A DNA stretch of 64,000 nt from an uncultured Eubacterium sp. (GTDB lineage: Bacteria > Bacillota > Clostridia > Lachnospirales > CAG-274): the NCBI GenBank assembly GCA_900551755.1, contig URXK01000009.1, forward strand, positions 1 to 64,000. Reading direction: 5' to 3'. Position 1 is the stretch's first letter. The number at the start of each line of letters is the position of its first letter. Position numbers and translations under genes: made by a program. Below the pieces are notes generated by a model, which saw only the letters and a program-made list of their open reading frames with translations, was not told where the DNA came from and ran no database searches. Positions 1 through 6,900 of the stretch are shown in pieces.

Positions 1-55
1 GTAGAGCAGCTGACTCTTAATCAGAAGGTCCGGGGTTCGAGCCCCCGATCGCGCA
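1..55 (+). tRNA. tRNA-Lys(CTT), 3' part only
   Basis: The first 54 bases repeat bases 101-154 exactly, so this is the 3' part (D-arm end, anticodon arm, T-arm, acceptor 3' strand) of a tRNA whose 5' end lies outside the window. The anticodon loop CTCTTAA gives anticodon CTT, for Lys AAG codons. No CCA is encoded; an A discriminator at 55 follows the acceptor strand. Confidence 0.9.
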
Positions 56-82
56 CTTAAAGCTTTTTTAATTAAATAATAT

Positions 83-155
83 GCGCGATTAGCTCAGTTG
101 GTAGAGCAGCTGACTCTTAATCAGAAGGTCCGGGGTTCGAGCCCCCGATCGCGCA
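83..155 (+). tRNA. tRNA-Lys(CTT)
   Basis: A complete 73-nt cloverleaf. The acceptor GCGCGAT (83-89) pairs with ATCGCGC (148-154), with T8-A9, the D arm GCTC/GAGC, the anticodon loop CTCTTAA (anticodon CTT) and the T-loop TTCGAGC. The discriminator is A155 and CCA is not encoded. It is the second of two tandem copies with a 100-base period. AAG is the preferred lysine codon in the highly expressed rpsB and tsf just downstream, which fits a duplicated decoding tRNA. Confidence 0.95.
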
Positions 156-158
156 TCT

Positions 159-190
159 TAAAGCAGGTTTTTAACTTGCTTTATTTTTTT
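159..190 (+). terminator. Terminator of the tRNA-Lys pair
   Basis: TAAAGCA pairs with TGCTTTA around a short A/T loop and is followed by a run of seven T. It lies four bases after the tRNA and upstream of the rpsB promoter, separating the two units. Confidence 0.75.
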
Positions 191-236
191 GTAACATTCT
201 TTTTGCTAAAGTTTTGTAAAAATTATAAAAAAATGC

Positions 237-265
237 TTGCAATGTTGCAAAATATGTGTTATAAT
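237..265 (+). promoter_or_regulatory. rpsB promoter (sigma-A type)
   Basis: TTGCAA (237-242), 17-base spacer, TATAAT (260-265). Transcription would start near 272, leaving a leader of about 105 nt before the rpsB start. Confidence 0.75.
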
Positions 266-271
266 TTCAAC

Positions 272-376
272 TGTTGTAAAAACACACATAGACTGGTTTG
301 GTAAGAAGGGTGGCACTTGCTAGTGTTTCTTGTCGTAGGTCTGTGGAGGAAAAACCAATTTAAGGAGGACGAAATA
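272..376 (+). promoter_or_regulatory. Structured 5' leader of rpsB
   Basis: About 105 nt between the likely transcription start and the rpsB ATG. TGGTTT (294-299) can pair with AAACCA (352-357), enclosing an inner CACT-TGCT-AGTG hairpin near 314-325. The closing stem ends just before the AGGAGG site at 363-368. Ribosomal-protein leaders often mediate autogenous control; that function here is inference from structure and position only. Confidence 0.4.
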
Positions 377-1096
377 ATGGCTGTTATTTCAATGAAGCAA
401 TTATTAGAAGCTGGTGTACACTTTGGTCACCAGACAAGAAGATGGAACCCTAAGATGGCTGAGTATATCTTCGCTGAAAGAAATGGTATTTATATCATTG
501 ACCTTCAGAAGACTGTTAAGAAGGTAGAAGATGCTTACAATGCTGTAGCTGAAATCGTTAAGGACGGTGGCGAAGTACTTTTCGTTGGTACTAAGAAGCA
601 GGCTCAGGATTCTATTAAGGAAGAAGCTCAGAGATGTGGTATGTACTATGTTAATGAGAGATGGTTAGGCGGTATGCTTACTAACTTTACTACTGTAAAG
701 ACTAGAATCGCTAGATTAAAAGAACTCGATGCTATGATTGAGGACGGTACAATGGATTTACTTCCTAAGAAGGAAGTTGCTAAGCTTATGCACGAAAAGG
801 AAAAGCTTGACAAGAATATCGGTGGTATCAAGGAAATGACTAGAATCCCTGATTGTATGTTCATTGTTGACCCAAGAAAGGAAAAGATTGCTGTTCAGGA
901 AGCTCACAACTTAAACATTCCTATCGTTGCAATTGTTGATACTAACTGTGACCCTGAGGAAGTTGATTATGTTATCCCAGGTAACGATGATGCTATCAGA
1001 GCTGTTAAGTTAATCGCTGGTAGAATTGCTGATGCAGTTATCGAGTCTAAGCAAGGTGAGCAGGAAGTTGCTGAAACTGCTGAAGATGCAGAATAA
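377..1096 (+). CDS. rpsB: 30S ribosomal protein S2
   Basis: A 239-residue S2 protein of the small ribosomal subunit. The N-terminus ([19 protein letters not shown], then RRWNPKM) and the [14 protein letters not shown] segment are diagnostic, as is the central WLGGMLTNF motif. The start at 377 follows AGGAGG at 363-368 with normal spacing; the open frame runs on upstream to 317 but without a ribosome site. It is followed by tsf, the usual bacterial arrangement. Codon choice (AAG for Lys, GGT for Gly) is strongly biased, as expected of high expression. The acidic C-terminal tail is typical of Gram-positive S2. Confidence 0.98.
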   Translation: MAVISMKQLLEAGVHFGHQTRRWNPKMAEYIFAERNGIYIIDLQKTVKKVEDAYNAVAEIVKDGGEVLFVGTKKQAQDSIKEEAQRCGMYYVNERWLGGMLTNFTTVKTRIARLKELDAMIEDGTMDLLPKKEVAKLMHEKEKLDKNIGGIKEMTRIPDCMFIVDPRKEKIAVQEAHNLNIPIVAIVDTNCDPEEVDYVIPGNDDAIRAVKLIAGRIADAVIESKQGEQEVAETAEDAE

Positions 1097-1116
1097 TTTA
1101 ATATTTTAAAACTTAC

Positions 1117-1147
1117 AGGCTTTAGCCACAAGGCTGAAGCCTTTTTT
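1117..1147 (+). terminator. rpsB-tsf intergenic hairpin with T-run
   Basis: AGGCTTTAGCC pairs with GGCTGAAGCCT (11 bp, one wobble) around an ACAA loop, followed by six T. No clear promoter lies between it and tsf, so it is probably a leaky terminator setting the S2 to EF-Ts ratio; that role is inferred. Confidence 0.75.
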
Positions 1148-1182
1148 AAACAATAATTTTTTAATAACAGGAGGAAAATGAA

Positions 1183-2115
1183 ATGGCTGTTACTGCTGCT
1201 ATGATTAAAGAGTTAAGAGAATTAACTGGTGTTGGTATGAGTGCTTGTAAGAACGCACTTGTAGAAACTGATGGTAATATTGATGAGGCTATTGAATACT
1301 TAAGAAAGCAGGGTCTTGCTAATGCTGCTAAGAAGGCTGGTAGAATTGCTGCTGAAGGTTTAAGCTATGCTTACATTTCTGAAGACAATAGCGTTGGTGT
1401 TGTTGTTGAAGTAAACTCTGAAACTGACTTCGTTGCTAAGAACGATGTATTCAAGACTTTCGTTGACAATGTTGCTAAGCAGGCTGCTAAGTCTGATGCA
1501 AAGACTGTTGATGCTTTATTAGAAGAAAAGTGGATTGAAGACGAAACTAAGACTGTTAAGGAAGTTTTAACTGAAAAGATTTCTGTTATCGGTGAAAACC
1601 TTAGCATTAGAAGATTTGAAAAGGTTGTTAACACAGGTGATGCTTACTTAGTATCTTATATCCACGCTGGTGGTAAGATTGCTGTTTTAGTTGAACTTGC
1701 TACTGCTTCTAAGGACGATGCTCTTTTAGTTGCTGGTAAGAATGTTGCAATGCAGATTGCTTCTATGAACCCTAAGTTTGTTTCTACTGATGAAGTTCCA
1801 GCTGAATTTATCGAGCACGAGAAGGGTGTTCTTTTAGAGCAGGCTAAGAATGACCCTAAGAACGCTAATAAGCCAGAAAATATCCTTGAAAAGATGCTTA
1901 CAGGTAGACTTAATAAGGAAATGAAGGAAGTTTGCTTATTAGAGCAGGAATATGTTTTAGGTGACAAGATTTCTGTTGGTCAGTATATGAAGGAAGTTTC
2001 AAAGGAAATCGGTGCTGATGTTACAGTTAAGAGCTTTGTAAGATTTGAAACTGGTGAAGGTATCGAAAAGAAGGAAGAAAACTTCGCTGAAGAAGTAGCT
2101 AAGGCAATGCAATAA
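1183..2115 (+). CDS. tsf: Elongation factor Ts
   Basis: A 310-residue EF-Ts, the nucleotide exchange factor that regenerates EF-Tu-GTP during translation elongation. The N-terminal UBA-like domain (MAVTAAMIKELRELTGVGMS, then ACKNALVE) and the core segment SETDFVAKNDVF are clear family signatures; the length is normal. AGGAGG lies about 8 bases before the ATG. It is co-oriented with rpsB across a hairpin that may reduce read-through. Codon use is biased as in rpsB. Confidence 0.98.
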   Translation: MAVTAAMIKELRELTGVGMSACKNALVETDGNIDEAIEYLRKQGLANAAKKAGRIAAEGLSYAYISEDNSVGVVVEVNSETDFVAKNDVFKTFVDNVAKQAAKSDAKTVDALLEEKWIEDETKTVKEVLTEKISVIGENLSIRRFEKVVNTGDAYLVSYIHAGGKIAVLVELATASKDDALLVAGKNVAMQIASMNPKFVSTDEVPAEFIEHEKGVLLEQAKNDPKNANKPENILEKMLTGRLNKEMKEVCLLEQEYVLGDKISVGQYMKEVSKEIGADVTVKSFVRFETGEGIEKKEENFAEEVAKAMQ

Positions 2116-2140
2116 TAAGTATTATTAATTGATATACTAT

Positions 2141-2173
2141 GAGGAACTGTTTTTTAATAGTTCCTCTTTTTTT
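2141..2173 (+). terminator. Terminator of rpsB-tsf
   Basis: GAGGAACT pairs with AGTTCCTC around a T-rich loop, followed by seven T. It closes the ribosomal unit. Confidence 0.9.
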
Positions 2174-2200
2174 GCCTTTATTTTAATAAATTTACAAAAT

Positions 2201-2229
2201 TTGACACTATGTTCTATTTTTGCTATAAT
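2201..2229 (+). promoter_or_regulatory. Consensus promoter of the small XRE gene
   Basis: TTGACA (2201-2206), 17-base spacer, TATAAT (2224-2229); a perfect sigma-A consensus about 47 bases before the gene. Confidence 0.85.
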
Positions 2230-2275
2230 TAAGTTGTTAATATTGCTTTTTTGTTGATATAAAGGAGTGATTAAT

Positions 2276-2479
2276 ATGGATATAGCAGATGTTTTATTGA
2301 GATATAAAAGAGAACAAAATATAGGATTTAAAAAATTATCAACATTATCTGGAATTAACGAACGAACATTGAGAACTATTATAAAAAGAGAGGTAAAGCC
2401 ATCAGCTAAAACCTGTTACAAAATTGCTCAATTAATTAATAAACCTGTTAGTGTTATTATGAGCATAAGTGATGATTAA
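2276..2479 (+). CDS. Small XRE-family helix-turn-helix regulator
   Basis: A 67-residue protein that is little more than one Cro/CI-type helix-turn-helix: the segment around residues 14-45 (GFKKLSTLSGINERTLRTII then KPSAKTCYKIAQLINKPVS) matches the family layout. The ATG at 2276 follows AAAGGAG at 2261-2267 with 8-base spacing; upstream in-frame codons lack a site. It is monocistronic, between a consensus promoter and a strong terminator. Its target cannot be read from the sequence, and no operator-like palindrome overlaps its own promoter. Confidence 0.75.
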   Translation: MDIADVLLRYKREQNIGFKKLSTLSGINERTLRTIIKREVKPSAKTCYKIAQLINKPVSVIMSISDD

Positions 2480-2508
2480 AGGTGTTGCAAAAAAACAACA
2501 CCTTTATT
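2478..2508. terminator. Bidirectional terminator between XRE gene and dinB
   Basis: AAAGGTGTTG pairs with CAACACCTTT around an A-rich loop. It overlaps the stop codon of the convergent dinB, so it can serve both genes. Confidence 0.75.
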
Positions 2509-3742
2509 TATAAAAAGCTATTTTTTGCAATGTATTGTCATCTGTAGGGTTTAAATTAGATAGTCTTTTATTTACAAGCATAATAGCCTTTTGTAGCCCA
2601 TTCCAGCCGTATTCTTGCCTTATTTCTTCTCTCATATCATCTAGTTTAGTGTATTTTTCAAACCTTTTATATTGGCTTAAAAGGGACTCCTGTACAATAA
2701 TTTTGTTTATAACATTACTGCATCTTATGCTTAATGCTCTAATAGGTTGAGTTATTTTTTCATTATTATAAATTTCAAGAGCTTTTTTGAATATTAGCTC
2801 GGCACTATTTGTTGGCATTTGAATAGGCATTTGCCTTTCAATGGTTTCTAAAGTATTAAACTTAATGCCTAAACTTATAGTTTGGCAATATAGCCCTTTG
2901 TTAATAAGTCGCTTTGAAACACTTTCGCTCAAAAGAGTAAGTATAATTTTAACATCATCAACATTTGTCACATCAAAGGGCATAGTTGTGCCATTGCCTA
3001 TGCTTTTTATTTCTCTCTTGTATTCTATTGAATTAACGGGTGTTGTATCTTTGCCTTGGGCATAAAGTTGCAGCATAAGCCCATTTTTACCTAAATGCTG
3101 ATTTATAATGTAAGGATTTGCCTTAGCCATATCTCCTATTGTGAATATGTTTAATCTTCCTAATGTTTTAGTGGTAGACCTGCCAGCATATAGTAGTTCA
3201 GTTATTGGTAATGCCCATATTTTGTCTTTAAAGTCGTCTTTGCTTATTACAGTAATTGCATCTGGCTTTTTCATATCAGAGCCTAATTTGGCAAAAATTT
3301 TGTTAAATGATACACCTATAGAAACTGTTATGCCAATTTCATTTTTTACTCGTTCTTTTATTTCGTTAGCAATAGCTATGCCAGAGGGGAAAAGGGGAAC
3401 ACTATTTGTCACATCTAACCAACATTCATCTATGCCAAAAGGCTCAATTAAATTAGTATAGTCATAATAAATATTCCGTACCTTTTTAGAAATTTCAATA
3501 TATTTATCAAATCTAGGCTGGACAAATATTATGTTAGGGCATTTTTGCTTTGCCTCATTTACCGTATCTCCCGTTTTAATACCCTTGCTTTTTGCAATAA
3601 TATTTTTAGCTAATACTACACCGTGCCTGTTTTGAGGACTACCACACACAGCAACAGCCTTGTTTTTAAGCTGAGGATTTTCCATACATTCAACAGAGGC
3701 ATAAAAATTGTTAAGGTCAGAATGAAGAATAATTCTTTCCAT
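2504..3742 (-). CDS. dinB: Y-family DNA polymerase (Pol IV / DinB-like)
   Basis: A 412-residue translesion polymerase. The first catalytic motif is DLNNFYASVE (residues 9-18, with a tyrosine at the steric-gate position), the second is GIDECWLDVT with acidic pair D105-E106, followed by the family segment SIGVSFNKIFAKLGSDMKKP. A helix-hairpin-helix and little-finger region follow. The start at 3742 has GGAG 8-9 bases upstream; an upstream in-frame ATG at 3763 does not. No obvious QLSLF-like clamp motif is seen at the C-terminus. The promoter contains a LexA-like box, consistent with SOS control. It could instead be a UvrX-like paralogue. Confidence 0.88.
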   Translation of the reverse strand: MERIILHSDLNNFYASVECMENPQLKNKAVAVCGSPQNRHGVVLAKNIIAKSKGIKTGDTVNEAKQKCPNIIFVQPRFDKYIEISKKVRNIYYDYTNLIEPFGIDECWLDVTNSVPLFPSGIAIANEIKERVKNEIGITVSIGVSFNKIFAKLGSDMKKPDAITVISKDDFKDKIWALPITELLYAGRSTTKTLGRLNIFTIGDMAKANPYIINQHLGKNGLMLQLYAQGKDTTPVNSIEYKREIKSIGNGTTMPFDVTNVDDVKIILTLLSESVSKRLINKGLYCQTISLGIKFNTLETIERQMPIQMPTNSAELIFKKALEIYNNEKITQPIRALSIRCSNVINKIIVQESLLSQYKRFEKYTKLDDMREEIRQEYGWNGLQKAIMLVNKRLSNLNPTDDNTLQKIAFYK

Positions 3743-3756
3743 AAAACCACTCCAAT

Positions 3757-3803
3757 CAAACAAATGTTTAATTTATTTTAACACAAATGTTCGGGTTTGT
3801 CTA
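3757..3803 (-). promoter_or_regulatory. dinB promoter with two LexA-like boxes
   Basis: Read on the minus strand: TAGACA (3803-3798), 17 bases, TAAAAT (3780-3775). CGAACATTTGTGTT (3793-3780) fills the spacer and matches the Gram-positive SOS pattern GAAC-N4-GTTY closely. A second palindrome, TAAACATTTGTTTG (3770-3757), lies just downstream. Repression by LexA is inferred from position and sequence. Confidence 0.6.
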
Positions 3804-3825
3804 GTTGTTATATTTGGAAATAAAA

Positions 3826-3856
3826 AAATCAAGTCTATTTCTAAACTTGATTTTTT
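3826..3856. terminator. Bidirectional terminator between dinB and 3868-4395
   Basis: AAATCAAGT pairs with ACTTGATTT around a 10-base loop, flanked by A-run and T-run, so it can end leftward transcription of the gene at 3868-4395. Confidence 0.65.
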
Positions 3857-3867
3857 ATTAATTGATT

Positions 3868-4395
3868 TTACATACCAATAAAGTTAAATTTAGCATTTTT
3901 TATTGTTAAACCACTATTTGTATTTTTAACAAAAGCAAAATGATGTTTAACATTTGAGCTAAAGTTTACCTTAAATGATACTGCACCTGATGTAGTATTA
4001 GTAGCTGTGCTACCTTCTGATACATATTTACCGCTAGAACCATCATAGTAGCAAATGCCAACAGTTTGTCTAGCAACATTTGAGCTATATTCAACACCAA
4101 CTTTTTTGCTAGGAACATCAGTAGGTGATATTTCATATTGATTTCTTGATGTTATTATATTTCCAGAAGATAATTGGTCTATTTTTATATTTACTAAATT
4201 TTTTCCAACAAAAACTCTGCTATTTGGATTGTTTTCCTCATTTTTAATAATCGTCATTGTGGCGTTTGGGTCTTCATTCATAATTTCTTGAGGAAAATCA
4301 GTATTATCAGATGTAATATTGTTAGCAGATGTTATTGAAGTAGCTGAAAAAACTAGTATTCCCATAGTAAGTAATGTAATAAATTTTCTTTTCAT
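3868..4395 (-). CDS. Secreted protein of unknown function
   Basis: A 175-residue protein with a clear signal peptide (MKRKF, hydrophobic core, cleavage probably near ITSA-NN around residue 24). The mature part is rich in Ser, Thr and Asn; its C-terminal half (about 95-175) is predicted beta-rich and could form a small sandwich. I do not recognise the family. It is the distal gene of a leftward pair after 4415-4915, with 19 bases between them, and shares that gene's promoter. That promoter carries the same BlaI-type box as the divergent regulator, so the secreted protein is probably an output of the BlaI/M56 system. Confidence 0.65.
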   Translation of the reverse strand: MKRKFITLLTMGILVFSATSITSANNITSDNTDFPQEIMNEDPNATMTIIKNEENNPNSRVFVGKNLVNIKIDQLSSGNIITSRNQYEISPTDVPSKKVGVEYSSNVARQTVGICYYDGSSGKYVSEGSTATNTTSGAVSFKVNFSSNVKHHFAFVKNTNSGLTIKNAKFNFIGM

Positions 4396-4414
4396 TTAAC
4401 TTTCTTTCTTTTGT

Positions 4415-4915
4415 TTACTTAAGTTTCACATTTGGATTATTGTCTAAGATAATATCATTGTCTTCAACAATAAGATTTTTCTTATATAAATTAGGAATAT
4501 CTCTTTGATTTAATACTATTTTTAAATTGCCTTTTATCTTAACTATATATGGTTTCCAATAAACATGTTCTTTATGAACTAAATCATCAAATTCTGCATC
4601 TAATTGGCATAAATATTTATTAATTTGTATAATATTGTTGATTTTAAAATTCTTTAAATCAACACCATCATCATAAAAATCTTTGTAGTATGGAGTATAA
4701 ATATCATTTTCAGGTTTTTGATATAAAAATGTTATAGCCTTATCTATATCAAAACTGTTTAATGTATCAATATATTTAGAGCAATACTGTTCTATTTGAG
4801 ATTTTTCGACATTCAAATTAATAATATTTTTGTTTGCTTTTAAATACATAATGAATAGTAATAGTAAAATAAAAATACTAAATAAAAATATAATAATAAT
4901 TGATTTTTTTTTCAT
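4415..4915 (-). CDS. Membrane-anchored protein of unknown function
   Basis: A 166-residue protein: a basic N-terminus, one hydrophobic segment (about residues 5-25) acting as anchor or uncleaved signal, then an extracytoplasmic domain with a helix around Y44-Y65 and a mixed strand region. The layout recalls small NTF2-like extracellular domains but there is no diagnostic motif. AAAGGAAC precedes the ATG. It is first in a leftward operon with 3868-4395, and its promoter (TTGACA-17-TATACT on the minus strand) faces that of the BlaI-like gene. Function unknown; co-regulation with the BlaI/M56 pair is the main clue. Confidence 0.6.
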   Translation of the reverse strand: MKKKSIIIIFLFSIFILLLLFIMYLKANKNIINLNVEKSQIEQYCSKYIDTLNSFDIDKAITFLYQKPENDIYTPYYKDFYDDGVDLKNFKINNIIQINKYLCQLDAEFDDLVHKEHVYWKPYIVKIKGNLKIVLNQRDIPNLYKKNLIVEDNDIILDNNPNVKLK

Positions 4916-4995
4916 AAAATAAGTGTTCCTTTAAAAAAATAGTATAGATAAAGATTTTAAAAATAAAAACGCGTTTAAATTGTTAAATCGAAAAT

Positions 4996-5024
4996 AGTAT
5001 ACAACAATTAAAGGTTTTTGTCAA
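4996..5024 (-). promoter_or_regulatory. Leftward promoter with BlaI-type box
   Basis: On the minus strand TTGACA (5024-5019), 17 bases, TATACT (5001-4996). The box TTGTATACT overlaps the -10 element and is repeated exactly in the divergent promoter at 5081-5089. Confidence 0.7.
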
Positions 5025-5060
5025 TATATATTTTAATATTTAAAATCTATTTAAAAAATA

Positions 5061-5089
5061 TTGACATTTTAAATATAAAATTGTATACT
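5061..5089 (+). promoter_or_regulatory. blaI-like gene promoter with BlaI-type box
   Basis: TTGACA (5061-5066), 17 bases, TATACT (5084-5089). TTGTATACTGTATTT (5081-5095) contains TGTA/TACA-like half sites, the type bound by BlaI/MecI repressors, placed to block the -10 element. Confidence 0.7.
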
Positions 5090-5110
5090 GTATTTAAAAG
5101 GAGGAATTAT

Positions 5111-5488
5111 ATGTTATCAAGTTTAAGTGAAAAAGAAGAAGTTGCAATGAAGGTTCTTTGGAGTTCCAAAAAGCCTTTGTCCGCTTCTGAAATAGGTGCT
5201 GAAATAGGTACAGATTGGGCAAAAAAATCTATTCAAAATATAATAAGAAAATTGGAAGAAAAGGAATTTATAAGAGTTGCTGAAATATCAAAAATAGGTA
5301 AAACTTATGGTAGACTTTTTTCTCCTTGTATATCTGCTGAAGATTACGCACTTATGCAATTTAATAGATTTTATCAAAAAGACAAGACTGTGCCATTTAT
5401 ATTGTCTGCTCTTATAGGTAATAGAGAGAGTAAGAAAGATTTATCAAAAAAATTAAAAGCAATTATTGAGGAGTATGAGGAGGAATAA
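5111..5488 (+). CDS. BlaI/MecI-family winged-helix repressor
   Basis: A 125-residue protein with the N-terminal winged helix of BlaI/MecI (LSEKEEVAMKVLWSSKKPLS, then ASEIGAEIG, then SIQNIIRKLEEKEFIRV). The C-terminal part carries the helical dimerisation region and the ILSALIGN segment near residue 95, typical of the subfamily. The start at 5111 follows AGGAGG at about 5099-5104; the open frame extends upstream to 5018, but that stretch holds the promoter. In known systems an M56 protease triggers cleavage of this repressor; the M56 gene follows directly. Specific role here unknown. Confidence 0.85.
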   Translation: MLSSLSEKEEVAMKVLWSSKKPLSASEIGAEIGTDWAKKSIQNIIRKLEEKEFIRVAEISKIGKTYGRLFSPCISAEDYALMQFNRFYQKDKTVPFILSALIGNRESKKDLSKKLKAIIEEYEEE

Positions 5489-5489
5489 T

Positions 5490-6611
5490 ATGTGTATTGA
5501 CCAACATACTATTTTTAACTCATTTATATGGTTTAATATATTCATATTGATTTTATCATTTTTGAGAAAAAAGTTTATAACTAAATGGTATTTTTCTCTT
5601 AATTGTTATATATTAATTCTGGTATTAATAGTTGTTCGTATATGTTTTCCTTTTCAGTTTGCATTTACAAAGGTTATTGAATCAAAAGAAATTTTACTTG
5701 ATTTGCTTATATTTGCTAACTATAAAATAGTGTTTTTATGTAATATGCCAATTATATTAATAGGTGTTATAATTAGTTTAGTTGGTAGTATTATTCTTAT
5801 AGTTAAAAAGTATAATGAGTACACTAAATTTAAAAGAATTATAAAGTTTTTTAGTTCAACTGAAAAGTTTGCTAATGTTTTTAATGAATCAAAAGAATTA
5901 GTTAATGTTAGTAGAAATATTAAAATTATATCAAATAAAGTTTTTGAAACACCGGCAATCATTGGAATAATAAATCCTATAATTGTTGTGCCTGACATTG
6001 AATTGACACATAATGAGTGGTTAAGCATTTTTTCTCACGAGCTTATCCATTATAAATATAAACATATTTTTGTAAAGGCAATAATAGAGATATTGTGTGT
6101 GTTTATGTGGTGGAATCCTATTACATATATTTTGAAAACTGAAGTTAATAATATTTTGGAATTTTGCACAGACAGACATTTGTGTAAATATTTCAATAAA
6201 GATTTAAAAAAATCCTACCTACAGGCTATAATTAATGTTATAGAAAATGCTCAAAATACTGTAAAAAGTCCTTTATCAATTTCATTAATGGAGAGTAATA
6301 ATTCGGTAATGGAACAAAGATTTGTAAGTATTGTTACTAACAAATATATTAAGGCATTGAATTTAAAAGCTATAGTTATAACAATATTAAGTATATGCTT
6401 TATTTTTGCCTCGTATTTGTTTCTTGTTCAGCCAGCAGGCTATCCAACAATAGAAGATTATTTTATTGAAGGAGTAACGGATAATGCTGATTATGTTGTT
6501 AAAGAAGGTAATTTTTATAGGGTGTATGATGCAAATAATAGAGAGTTGTTTATGTGTGAAGCTCCTATTGATGAAAAAAGAACAAAAATTAAAATTTATG
6601 GAGGGAAATAA
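5490..6611 (+). CDS. M56-family membrane metallopeptidase (BlaR1-like, no penicillin-binding sensor)
   Basis: A 373-residue protein with about three N-terminal membrane segments, a cytoplasmic zinc protease domain with HELIH at residues 183-187 and the downstream acidic motif in LEFCTD, then another membrane segment near 295-315 followed by only about 60 extracellular residues. BlaR1 and MecR1 instead carry a large penicillin-binding sensor there, so this is a short-sensor variant whose signal is probably not a beta-lactam. GAGGAGG precedes the ATG at 5490, two bases after the blaI-like stop, so the two are translationally linked. The likely role is cleaving or inactivating the BlaI-like repressor on a signal. 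Confidence 0.8.
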   Translation: MCIDQHTIFNSFIWFNIFILILSFLRKKFITKWYFSLNCYILILVLIVVRICFPFQFAFTKVIESKEILLDLLIFANYKIVFLCNMPIILIGVIISLVGSIILIVKKYNEYTKFKRIIKFFSSTEKFANVFNESKELVNVSRNIKIISNKVFETPAIIGIINPIIVVPDIELTHNEWLSIFSHELIHYKYKHIFVKAIIEILCVFMWWNPITYILKTEVNNILEFCTDRHLCKYFNKDLKKSYLQAIINVIENAQNTVKSPLSISLMESNNSVMEQRFVSIVTNKYIKALNLKAIVITILSICFIFASYLFLVQPAGYPTIEDYFIEGVTDNADYVVKEGNFYRVYDANNRELFMCEAPIDEKRTKIKIYGGK

Positions 6612-6616
6612 ATGTT

Positions 6617-6847
6617 ATGAAAAAAATAATTTTATTATTAATTTGTGTATCTGTTTTTAATGCTTTTTCTTGTGTAGCTTTAGCTAGTACTACTGAACAA
6701 GCTAATGATATTAGTGAAAATTACAATATTTCAACTAGAAGTGAAAAGGTTATATATAGATATACCTATATAAACGGAAAAAAATATAAAAGACTTTGGT
6801 CTGTAGACAGAAAATGTTGGGTTGATAAAGAATGGACTCCAGCATAA
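6617..6847 (+). CDS. Small secreted protein, third gene of the BlaI/M56 operon
   Basis: A 76-residue protein with a signal peptide (MKKIILLLICVSVF... ending at VALA, about residue 23) and a mature peptide of about 50 residues rich in Tyr, Lys and Trp (YRYTYINGKKYKRLWS). It starts 5 bases after the M56 gene and is followed by a strong terminator. The family is not recognised. Position makes it an operon member: it might be a secreted ligand, antagonist or effector of the M56 sensor. Confidence 0.6.
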   Translation: MKKIILLLICVSVFNAFSCVALASTTEQANDISENYNISTRSEKVIYRYTYINGKKYKRLWSVDRKCWVDKEWTPA

Positions 6848-6860
6848 AATATTTACATAA

Positions 6861-6893
6861 AAAAGAACTGGCACAAAACCAGTTCTTTTCTTT
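6861..6893. terminator. Terminator between BlaI operon and ilvE
   Basis: AAAAGAACTGG pairs with CCAGTTCTTTT around CACAAAA. The A-run and T-run flanks let it serve both convergent units. Confidence 0.85.
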
Positions 6894-6900
6894 ATTATTA

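Noticed and set aside
98..304. 68-codon open frame across tRNA-Lys and the rpsB promoter
   Set aside because: It overlaps a perfect tRNA, a terminator and a consensus promoter, and has no ribosome site.
646..1967. Antisense open frames inside rpsB and tsf
   Set aside because: Mirror of the strongly biased codon use of the sense genes; no ribosome sites.
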